A stretch of DNA of 64,000 nucleotides from Duganella levis. GTDB taxonomy: Bacteria > Pseudomonadota > Gammaproteobacteria > Burkholderiales > Burkholderiaceae_D. Numbering within the stretch: position 1 is the stretch's first letter; each line of letters opens with the position of its first letter. Positions 30,021-37,164 of this stretch are shown here, in pieces. A program made the position numbers and the translations under genes. Below the pieces are notes generated by a model, which saw only the letters and a program-made list of their open reading frames with translations, ran no database searches and was not told the origin of the DNA. Location of the stretch: positions 124,001 through 188,000 of the forward strand of contig NZ_WWCT01000010.1 in assembly GCF_009857605.1 (NCBI RefSeq), written 5' to 3'.

Positions 30021-30781
30021 GATGGTGCCGGCTGTGCAGCATCTAAATGAAGATGAGTCCATTTGTCCAGCAGCTTGCCTGCTTTTTCGCTGATATGTTG
30101 GCGGCTCCAACCGACAGTATTCCGCAGATAGGGCAGGAATTCCGTAGGGTACGGCGTTACGCGGGTGACGGTATCGAAACCTACTTCGACGTTGGTATTG
30201 GGGGCTGCGTAAATGGCTGAAAAAACGCGATCCAAATCATAGTGGCGGAACTGTTCGCTATTGAGCACGGCTGCTTGCAGCGACAAGTCCATTTCGATAC
30301 GGATTGCGGGCTCCATCGGGCCAATGCGAAGCATGGAACCGTCATACTGGCGGATAACAATGCAACCGCCAGGGTTAAGTTTTGCTTTCAAAACACTGAT
30401 GAATGAAGCAATGTCGTCAAGATACGGGAAAATATTGAACGCCAAGTACATATCTGCTGATGGAATCTCTTCTGCGTTCCGCCCGATATCCAATTGTTGA
30501 AATTCAACTTCCCGTTCCCACTCAGATGACCGCTGTCTGGCTTCGCTCAGGGCGTTGCCATCGGCATCCAGCCCTATGAATCGGCAGGATGTCGGCATGT
30601 GGGTGTTAAGTAACTCCATCCAGATACCTGGCCCGCACCCAAGGTCTACCAACACGTGAGGGCGACGCTCAGCGAGTCTTTGCGCAAATTTGGTTCGCTC
30701 GGGAAGCTTGGCCAAGTGGTGTGCCATCAACCATTGCGTGGAACTGAGCGGACTACCTGTGTCGTTGTACCAATTTCCCAT
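29981..30781 (-). CDS. Class I SAM-dependent methyltransferase, cassette gene in the outer position
   Basis: 266 residues from the ATG at 30781, which sits in the right repeat arm with the same AGGA ribosome site as the two-TM gene. The SAM loop is VLVDLGCGPG (43-52), with an acidic residue after the second strand in GLDADGN (about 70-76) and a late GGCIVIRQYDG strand. The substrate is unknown; it is not an N6-adenine or C5-cytosine DNA methylase by motif (no DPPY or PCQ). It overlaps the two-TM gene tail to tail. The only sequence ahead of it is the repeat and, 53 bp upstream, the terminator of the oxidoreductase gene, so it may be weakly expressed in this orientation. Confidence 0.85.
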   Translation of the reverse strand: MGNWYNDTGSPLSSTQWLMAHHLAKLPERTKFAQRLAERRPHVLVDLGCGPGIWMELLNTHMPTSCRFIGLDADGNALSEARQRSSEWEREVEFQQLDIGRNAEEIPSADMYLAFNIFPYLDDIASFISVLKAKLNPGGCIVIRQYDGSMLRIGPMEPAIRIEMDLSLQAAVLNSEQFRHYDLDRVFSAIYAAPNTNVEVGFDTVTRVTPYPTEFLPYLRNTVGWSRQHISEKAGKLLDKWTHLHLDAAQPAPSYFSGTDLVAILS

Positions 30782-30807
30782 CAATAATTCCTAGTTATCA
30801 CTCGTTT
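30778..30807 (-). repeat. Right arm of 30-bp inverted repeat, candidate recombination site
   Basis: Exact inverted copy of 29212-29241. Read on the minus strand it carries the recombinase-tail codons and TAG without the rest of the recombinase, then AGGA and the ATG of the methyltransferase. Identity stops abruptly on both sides. The vestigial recombinase tail shows that this copy was derived from the left one. Confidence 0.92.
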
Positions 30808-30833
30808 AAACTATAAGTCTAACCGAAAGCGAT

Positions 30834-30857
30834 AAAAAAATAGTGCCGTGTGGCACT
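30834..30857 (-). terminator. Rho-independent terminator after the indolepyruvate oxidoreductase gene
   Basis: On the minus strand AGTGCC-ACAC-GGCACT is followed by ATTTTTTT. It ends the 30926-34501 transcript and shields the right inverted-repeat arm from read-through. Confidence 0.85.
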
Positions 30858-30925
30858 AAAATTATTGATCTAAATCAGAGGGTGGGGACCGCGACTCGCT
30901 GAAGCAAGCCGCGGTGTGGTACAGA

Positions 30926-33900
30926 TCAGGCGGCGTGGTGCGCGTTGCCTGCGGGGACGATGGCTGCCGGCGTATTGAAGGCGCTGAGTAGCGACGCCTC
31001 CTTCTGCTTGGCGGCCAGCAGGTGGCGCTCCTTCACATGGCCGTAGCCGCGGATGTCTTCCGGGATGCTGGCGATGGCGACGGCTTGCGTCAGGTTCTCC
31101 GCCGTCAGCCTAGGCAGCAGGCCGGCCACGGTATCGCGGTACTCGCCGATCAGCGCACGTTCCGACTTGCGTTCTGCCGTGTAGCCGAACACATCCAACG
31201 CCGTGCCGCGCAGCCCTTTGAATTTGGCCAGCACGCCGAATGCCTTCATCATCCATGGGCCGAATTCCTTCTTGATCAAGTGACCCTGCGCATCCTGCTT
31301 GGCCATCAGCGGTGGCGCCAGGTGGAATTTCAGCTTGATGTCGCCCTCGAACATGCCGGCCATTTTCTGCTGGAAGGCGCCGTCGGTGTACAGGCGGGCG
31401 ACTTCGTATTCGTCCTTGTAGGCCATCAGCTTGTAGTAGTAGCGGGCGACGGCTTCGGCCAGGCGAGTGCTCTTGCCCAGTTTCGCCTCTTCCGCGCGGA
31501 CCTGATCGACAAACGATTTATACTGTTTAGCATAATTCGCATCCTGATACGCGGTCAGCAGCTCCACGCGCTTGGCGATGATGTCGTCCAGCGTCTGGAT
31601 GCGTTTGAACTCGATCACCTTGGCCGGCGTGGTCAGCTTGGTCACCGACGCCAGGTCATGCGCGGCGGTGCGGCCCCAGTTGAAGGCGGCCTTGTTGAAG
31701 GCGACCGACACGCCGTTCAGCTCAATCGCCTTGATCAGCGAAGCTTCGCTCAGCGGCACAAAGCCTTTCTGGAAGGCGTAGCCCAGCATGAACATATTGG
31801 TGGCGATGGAGTCGCCCATCAGCGCGGTGGCGATCTGGCCGGCATCCACGAAATCGACGTTGTCGTTGCCGCAGGCGCGAATGATTTCGCCGCGCGACGA
31901 CGCGTCCGGGAACTGCCAGTCCGGGTTCTTGACGAAAGCAGCCGTCGAAGAACCGGTCGAGTTGATCATGGCGCGCGTGCGGCCTTCGCCCATGCGCGAC
32001 AAGGCGTCACGCGATGCGGTGACGATCAGGTCGCAGCCGATCACCAGATCGGCGCTGCCAGTGCCAACGCGGGTCGAGTGCAGGTCGCTCTGATGATCCG
32101 CGAGGCGCACGTGCGACATCACCGGGCCGCCCTTCTGCGCCAGGCCGCTCATGTCCAGCACAATCGCGCCTTTGTTCTCGACGTGGGCAGCCATGGCCAG
32201 GATCTGGCCGACAGTCACCACGCCAGTCCCGCCGATGCCGGTGATCAGGATGCCGAACGGCGTCTCGGTCGATGGCAGCGTCGGCATCGGCAGCACGGCT
32301 TGCGGGCCCGCATTGGCCCCACCTTCGATGGCGGCTTTCTTCGGTTTCTTCAGCGCCCCGCCTTCCACCGTCACAAAGCTCGGGCAGAAACCGGTGGTGC
32401 AGGAGAAGTCCTTGTTGCACGACGATTGATTGATCTGGCGCTTGCGGCCCAGATCCGTCTCCAGCGGCTCCACCGACAGGCAGTTGGACTGCACCGAGCA
32501 GTCGCCGCAGCCTTCGCACACGGCCTCGTTGATGACGGCGCGCTTGGCTGGATCCGGGTATTCGTTACGTTTCCGGCGGCGGCGCTTCTCGGACGCGCAG
32601 GTCTGGTCATAGATCATGGCCGACACGCCCGGCTTGTCGCGCAGTTCGCGCTGCACGTCCATCAATTCGCTGCGATGGCGCACGGTGACGCCTTCCGCCC
32701 ATTTGTAATCGGCAGGGTATTTTTCCGGTTCGTCGGTAACGACGATAATCGGCGTCACGCCTTCCGCCGCGATCTGGCGCGAGATCATGCCCGGATCGAG
32801 CGGACCATCGAATTGCTGGCCGCCGGTCATCGCTACCGCGTCGTTGAACAAAATCTTGTAGGTGATGTTGACCTTGGCCGCCACCGCCGCGCGGATCGCC
32901 AGTATCCCCGAGTGGAAGTAGGTGCCGTCGCCCAGATTGGTGAACACGTGCTTCTCGTTGGTGAACGGCGCCTGCCCCACCCACGTCACGCCTTCCGCCC
33001 CCATGTGGGTAAAGGTCGACGTCTCGCGGTCCATCCACAGCACCATATAGTGACAGCCGATACCGGCCAGCGCGCGCGAACCTTCCGGCACCTTGGTCGA
33101 GGAGTTGTGCGGGCAGCCGGAGCAGAAGTACGGCGTGCGGTCGGTCTGCGGATTGGACTTGGTCGGCAGCGTTTTCAGCGCCAGTTCTTTCGCTTCCAGA
33201 TACGCCACGCGTTCCTGCACGCGCTTGGCCACCGGATGGCCGGCGCAGTAGTGGGCGATGCGCGACGCGATGGCGCGCGCGATCTGCGCCGGATTCAGTT
33301 CATAGGTGGCTGGCAGCAGCCAGTCGCCGTGGCCGGTCTTGCCCTTGTTGCTCCATTCGCCGGTGTCGTCGAACTTGCCGACCACGCGCGGACGTTCGCC
33401 GTCGGGCAGGTTGTACAGCTCTTCCTTCAGCGCGTATTCGAGGATCTGGCGCTTCTCTTCCACCACCAGGATCTCGTCCAGGCCCTTGGCGAATTCGTGC
33501 ACGCCGTCCGCTTCCAGCGGCCAGGTCATGCCGATTTTGTACAGGCGGATGCCGATGTCGGCGGCCGCTTGTTCGTCGATGCCCAGGTCGGCCAGCGCCT
33601 GGCGCGTGTCCAGGTAGGATTTGCCGGCGGTGATGATGCCGATTTTCGGCTTCGGCGAATCCCAGATAATCTTGTTCAGCTTATTGGCGCGGCAGTACGC
33701 CAGCGCGGCGTACCACTTGTAACTGTTCATGCGGACTTCCATATCCAGCACGGTGTCCGGCCAGCGGATATTCAAACCGCCTTCCGGCAGGTCGAAGTCG
33801 GTCGGCAACTGGATCTGCACGCGGTCCGGATCGAAGTCCACCACAGCGCCGGATTCGATGATGTCGGTCACGCACTTCATCGACACCCACAGGCCGGTGT

Positions 33901-34501
33901 AGCGGCTCATTGCCCATGCGTGCAGGCCGTAGTCGATGTACTCCTGCACCGAGGCCGGATACAGCACCGGAATACCGCAGGCGTTGAGGATGTGGTCCGA
34001 CTGGTGCGCGGTGGAAGACGACTTGGCTGCGTGGTCATCGCCGGCCAGTACCAGCACGCCGCCATGCTTGGCCGAGCCGGCGTTGTTCGCGTGTTTGAAG
34101 ACGTCGCCGCAGCGGTCCACGCCGGGGCCTTTGCCGTACCACATGGAGAAGACGCCGTCGTATTTGGCATCCTTGAAAAGATTGGTTTGCTGCGTGCCCC
34201 AGACGGCGGTCGCCGCCAGGTCTTCGTTCATCCCGGGATGGAATTTGACGTGGTGCGCGTCGAGGTATTTCTTGGCCTTCACCGCCGTCATGTCGACGCT
34301 GGTGACCGGCGATCCGCGATAGCCGGTAATGTAGCCGGCCGTGTTGAGGCCTGCCTTGAGGTCGCGCTCACGCTGCATCATCGGCAGGCGTATCAGCGCT
34401 TGCGTGCCGGTCATGAAGGCGCGGCCGCGTTCCAGGGTCCATTTATCGTCCAGCGTAATGTCGGCCGGATCCAACTGCAAACCCTTGTGAGGTGCATTCA
34501 T
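30926..34501 (-). CDS. Fused indolepyruvate:ferredoxin oxidoreductase (IorA-IorB type)
   Basis: 1191-residue TPP enzyme that oxidatively decarboxylates aryl pyruvates to aryl-acetyl-CoA. The N-terminal pyrimidine-binding half starts near GYRGSPVTSVD; the TPP/Mg2+ motif is NLGDGTYFHSG (about 540). A cysteine-rich ferredoxin-like stretch, CEGCGDCSVQSNC (about 665), should bind a 4Fe-4S cluster. The gamma-type domain (IorB) is fused after about residue 750, beginning ILITGIGGTGVVTVGQ. GGAGAC precedes the ATG. It lies downstream of hppD in the same direction, which suggests a role in tyrosine/phenylalanine/tryptophan keto-acid catabolism. The electron acceptor is not in the window. Confidence 0.92.
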   Translation of the reverse strand: MNAPHKGLQLDPADITLDDKWTLERGRAFMTGTQALIRLPMMQRERDLKAGLNTAGYITGYRGSPVTSVDMTAVKAKKYLDAHHVKFHPGMNEDLAATAVWGTQQTNLFKDAKYDGVFSMWYGKGPGVDRCGDVFKHANNAGSAKHGGVLVLAGDDHAAKSSSTAHQSDHILNACGIPVLYPASVQEYIDYGLHAWAMSRYTGLWVSMKCVTDIIESGAVVDFDPDRVQIQLPTDFDLPEGGLNIRWPDTVLDMEVRMNSYKWYAALAYCRANKLNKIIWDSPKPKIGIITAGKSYLDTRQALADLGIDEQAAADIGIRLYKIGMTWPLEADGVHEFAKGLDEILVVEEKRQILEYALKEELYNLPDGERPRVVGKFDDTGEWSNKGKTGHGDWLLPATYELNPAQIARAIASRIAHYCAGHPVAKRVQERVAYLEAKELALKTLPTKSNPQTDRTPYFCSGCPHNSSTKVPEGSRALAGIGCHYMVLWMDRETSTFTHMGAEGVTWVGQAPFTNEKHVFTNLGDGTYFHSGILAIRAAVAAKVNITYKILFNDAVAMTGGQQFDGPLDPGMISRQIAAEGVTPIIVVTDEPEKYPADYKWAEGVTVRHRSELMDVQRELRDKPGVSAMIYDQTCASEKRRRRKRNEYPDPAKRAVINEAVCEGCGDCSVQSNCLSVEPLETDLGRKRQINQSSCNKDFSCTTGFCPSFVTVEGGALKKPKKAAIEGGANAGPQAVLPMPTLPSTETPFGILITGIGGTGVVTVGQILAMAAHVENKGAIVLDMSGLAQKGGPVMSHVRLADHQSDLHSTRVGTGSADLVIGCDLIVTASRDALSRMGEGRTRAMINSTGSSTAAFVKNPDWQFPDASSRGEIIRACGNDNVDFVDAGQIATALMGDSIATNMFMLGYAFQKGFVPLSEASLIKAIELNGVSVAFNKAAFNWGRTAAHDLASVTKLTTPAKVIEFKRIQTLDDIIAKRVELLTAYQDANYAKQYKSFVDQVRAEEAKLGKSTRLAEAVARYYYKLMAYKDEYEVARLYTDGAFQQKMAGMFEGDIKLKFHLAPPLMAKQDAQGHLIKKEFGPWMMKAFGVLAKFKGLRGTALDVFGYTAERKSERALIGEYRDTVAGLLPRLTAENLTQAVAIASIPEDIRGYGHVKERHLLAAKQKEASLLSAFNTPAAIVPAGNAHHAA

Positions 34502-34620
34502 TATCTTGTCTCCAATATTCTCGAATCTGCGCGGCAGTGCCGGGTAGGCTCTGCCGCGTTCGCGCCGGTGCTCTGTCTATGTGCTTTGCTACCGGCTGTT
34601 TTACTACTCTACTCTACTCT

Positions 34621-35742
34621 TTATGCAGTGGCCTTGCTTGGGTCCTGCAGTACGCCGCGCTTGATCTGGTCCAGTTCGATCGACTCGAACAGCGCGCGGA
34701 AGTTCCCCTCGCCGAAGCCCTGGTCGCCCTTGCGCTGGATGATCTCGTAGAAGATCGGGCCGATGACGTTCTGCGTGAAGATTTGCAGCAGCAGTTCGCG
34801 CTCGGTCTCGTTGCTCTGGCCATCGATCAGGATGCGCAGGCGGCGCAGGTCTTCCAGGCGCTCGCCGTGGTTCGGCAGGCGGCGGTTGACCAGCTCATAA
34901 TAAGTCTCGATGGTGTCCTGGAAGGCGATGCCGGTCTTCTTCATGCCTTCGATCGACGAGTAGATATCATCGGTGCCCAGCGCGATATGCTGGATGCCTT
35001 CGCCATGGTACTCATCCAGATACTCGGCGATCTGCGATTTGTCGTCCGACGATTCATTGATCGGAATCCGCACCTTGCCGCATGGGGAAGTCATGGCTTT
35101 CGATTTCAGGCCGGTCAGCTTGCCCTCGATGTCGAAGTAGCGCACTTCGCGGAAGTTGAACATCTTCTCGTAGAAGTCCGCCCATTCCTTCATGCGGCCG
35201 CGATGCACGTTGTTGGTCAGGTGGTCGATATAGGTCAGGCCATGGCCAACCGGATTGGCTTGCGCGCCAGGGATGGCGACGAAGTCCACGTCATAGATGC
35301 TGATGTCGCCGATCGCGCCTTGCTGGGCATCGGCGTTCTTGCCGCGCCAGCGGTCCACCAGATAGATCAGCGAATCGCCCACGCCCTTGATGGCGGGGAT
35401 ATTCAGTTCCATCGGGCCGGTCTTGTTATCGAAGCCCCACGCGCCCTTTTCCAGCATGGACTTGTAGGCAAACGCCGCATCCTGCACGCGGATGCCGATG
35501 GCGCACACCGACGGACCGTGATGACGCGCGAAGCGCTGCGCAAACGAGTCCTTCTCGGCGTTGATGATGAAGTTGATCTCGCCCTGACGATACAGGGTGA
35601 CGTCCTTGTGGCGGTGGCGGGCGATGGCGGTAAAGCCCATGCTCTCGAACAGCGCGCCGAGGGCTTTAGGATCGGGGGCAGCGTATTCGACGAATTCAAA
35701 ACCGTCGGTGCCCATTGGGTTGTCCCATGGCTGGAATTGCAT
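34621..35742 (-). CDS. hppD: 4-hydroxyphenylpyruvate dioxygenase
   Basis: Fe(II) dioxygenase converting 4-hydroxyphenylpyruvate to homogentisate. 373 residues from MQFQPWDNPMGTDGFEF, with AGGAG before the ATG; the frame extending 190 codons further is promoter and antisense-lrp sequence. Two VOC domains; iron ligands sit in YIDHLTNNV, IQHIALG and FYEIIQRKG, and the end EGNFRALFESIELDQIKRG is characteristic of the family. It is divergent from an Lrp/AsnC regulator and followed by the fused oxidoreductase. A triple ACTCT repeat (34606-34620) lies just after the stop. Confidence 0.96.
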   Translation of the reverse strand: MQFQPWDNPMGTDGFEFVEYAAPDPKALGALFESMGFTAIARHRHKDVTLYRQGEINFIINAEKDSFAQRFARHHGPSVCAIGIRVQDAAFAYKSMLEKGAWGFDNKTGPMELNIPAIKGVGDSLIYLVDRWRGKNADAQQGAIGDISIYDVDFVAIPGAQANPVGHGLTYIDHLTNNVHRGRMKEWADFYEKMFNFREVRYFDIEGKLTGLKSKAMTSPCGKVRIPINESSDDKSQIAEYLDEYHGEGIQHIALGTDDIYSSIEGMKKTGIAFQDTIETYYELVNRRLPNHGERLEDLRRLRILIDGQSNETERELLLQIFTQNVIGPIFYEIIQRKGDQGFGEGNFRALFESIELDQIKRGVLQDPSKATA

Positions 35743-35769
35743 GCGTGTCTCCTTATTCGAATAGCGCAC

Positions 35770-35797
35770 AGTATAGATCCGCTTCCGAAGCAGTAAA
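35770..35797 (-). promoter_or_regulatory. Probable hppD promoter with internal dyad
   Basis: -35 TTTACT (35792-35797), 16-bp spacer, -10 TATACT (35770-35775). The spacer holds GCTTC-C-GAAGC (35781-35791 on the plus strand), a possible operator for the divergent Lrp-type regulator. Confidence 0.5.
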
Positions 35798-35868
35798 TTG
35801 CAAACAGTTCCCACGCCGGCCCGGTTTGAGCAATAATATTGCCTTAATTTGTAATTTATGAGGTATTT

Positions 35869-36390
35869 ATGACCAAAATCGCGCTGGACAAAACCGATCG
35901 TAAGATTCTTTCTATATTGCAATCGGACGGCCGGCTGTCGAACCAGGACGTGGCCGAGCTGGTGGCGCTGTCGCCCTCGCCCTGCCTGCGCCGCATCAAG
36001 CGCCTGGAGGAAGCCGGCGTGATTCGCCAGTACGTGGCGCTGCTGGACCCTGACAAGATCGGCCTGGGCCTGCTGGCCTATGTGAACGTGCGTCTGGAGA
36101 AGCACAGCGAAGCGGCGGCCCACAGCAACGCCCGCGCGCTGGGCGCCGCCAACGCGCCGCCGTCGCCGCGCGCCGACTTTGCCGAATCCGTGGCGCAGTG
36201 GCCGGAAGTGGTGGCCTGCTATGCGATGACCGGCGAAATGGATTACCTGTTGCGCGTGCACGTGGAAGACATGGACCACTTCTCGCGCTTCATGATGGCG
36301 ACGCTGCTGCGTCACCCAGCGGTGCTGGACGTGAAGTCCTCGTTCGCGCTTCAGCGCATCAAGGACACCACCGCGCTGCCACTGGTGTAA
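35869..36390 (+). CDS. Lrp/AsnC-family regulator
   Basis: 173 residues. The N-terminal helix-turn-helix (about 1-62) reads ALDKTDRKILSILQSDGRLSN, then VALSPSPCLRRIKRLEEAGVI. The RAM effector domain follows (VACYAMTGEMDYLLRVHV). An insertion of about 20 residues (about 102-121, ARALGAANAPPSPRADF) lengthens the first RAM helix compared with typical 150-160-residue members. GAGG precedes the start. Divergence from hppD suggests aromatic amino-acid-responsive control of hppD and the downstream oxidoreductase. Its stop abuts the stop of the convergent outer-membrane protein gene. Confidence 0.93.
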   Translation: MTKIALDKTDRKILSILQSDGRLSNQDVAELVALSPSPCLRRIKRLEEAGVIRQYVALLDPDKIGLGLLAYVNVRLEKHSEAAAHSNARALGAANAPPSPRADFAESVAQWPEVVACYAMTGEMDYLLRVHVEDMDHFSRFMMATLLRHPAVLDVKSSFALQRIKDTTALPLV

Positions 36391-37143
36391 TTACCAGAGC
36401 TTGGCCAGCGGCAGCGTGACGCCGCCGAACAGCGACCAGTCCTGCGAGGCGGACGTCAGTCCGCGCGCCACGCCAAAGTCGAACACCAGCCGTTTGTTTG
36501 GGCTGTACGACGCGGCCACCAGCAGCTGCGCGGTGTTCAGCGTGTTTTCGCGGTGGGTTCCGGACAGTTCACCGATAGCCTGCCATTTGTCGGAAATCGG
36601 CGTGGAGAAGGCGCTGGCCCAGCCAACCTGCGTACGGCCGGTGCCCGCATCATAGGCGCCGAGGCGCGTGGCGTTCAGATTGGCGTCCATGTGGACCGGG
36701 CCCATGTCACGGCTGAAGATGCCGTTGATACTGTAGTCGCTTTTGCCGCTGCCGATGGTGTCCTTGGCTGTCGGTGCCTTGGCTCCCAGCTCCAGGCCAA
36801 ACGCGGTGGCGTCATCGATGATGAAGGCGCGCTTCAGCACAAAGGTGGTGTCGCCAAAGCCGCGCTGGCGCGGGCTGCCGTCTTCACGCGACGAGACGAA
36901 GGACTCGCCCTCAATCAGCACGCCCCATTGTTCGTTGAACGCCAGCTTGAAGGTGTACGGCAGGCTGTCACGCCGGCTGTCGCTGGACTTGGCGCTCAGG
37001 AAGCCGGTTTCAAATTCCAGCTGGCCGGGCGTCGGCAGTTGCGCCGGCGTGGAGACCGATGGGCGATACGGCAGGACAGCATCGTCCTGCGCATAGAGTG
37101 GCGCCATCGCGGCGCACAAGGTGAGGAATACGAGCGGTTTCAT
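36391..37143 (-). CDS. Exported outer-membrane beta-barrel-like protein
   Basis: 250 residues with a signal peptide (MKPLVFLTLCAAMAPLYA). The mature part alternates polar and hydrophobic residues in beta strands separated by short turns (QLEFETGFLS, WGVLIEGESFV, TAFGLELGAKAP) and ends LPLAKLW, as in the transporter/phenol-MetA-degradation barrel superfamily. No ligand can be assigned. The start is 21 bp after the dsbD stop, so it is probably the last gene of the redox operon above it. Its stop codon directly abuts the stop of the Lrp gene. Confidence 0.8.
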   Translation of the reverse strand: MKPLVFLTLCAAMAPLYAQDDAVLPYRPSVSTPAQLPTPGQLEFETGFLSAKSSDSRRDSLPYTFKLAFNEQWGVLIEGESFVSSREDGSPRQRGFGDTTFVLKRAFIIDDATAFGLELGAKAPTAKDTIGSGKSDYSINGIFSRDMGPVHMDANLNATRLGAYDAGTGRTQVGWASAFSTPISDKWQAIGELSGTHRENTLNTAQLLVAASYSPNKRLVFDFGVARGLTSASQDWSLFGGVTLPLAKLW

Positions 37144-37164
37144 GCCGCGTATTCTACCTGCGAT

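Noticed and set aside
29981..30781. Cassette methyltransferase as a DNA methylase of a phase-variable restriction system
   Set aside because: No DPPY/NPPY or PCQ motif, no restriction or specificity subunit nearby; it looks like a small-molecule or protein methyltransferase.
31022..34750. 1242-codon plus-strand frame opposite the indolepyruvate oxidoreductase
   Set aside because: Antisense shadow, His/Arg/Val-rich, running through the start of the real gene and into hppD.
35743..36315. N-terminal extension of hppD by about 190 residues
   Set aside because: It would cross the promoter region and run antisense through the Lrp gene; the ATG at 35742 has AGGAG and the family start.
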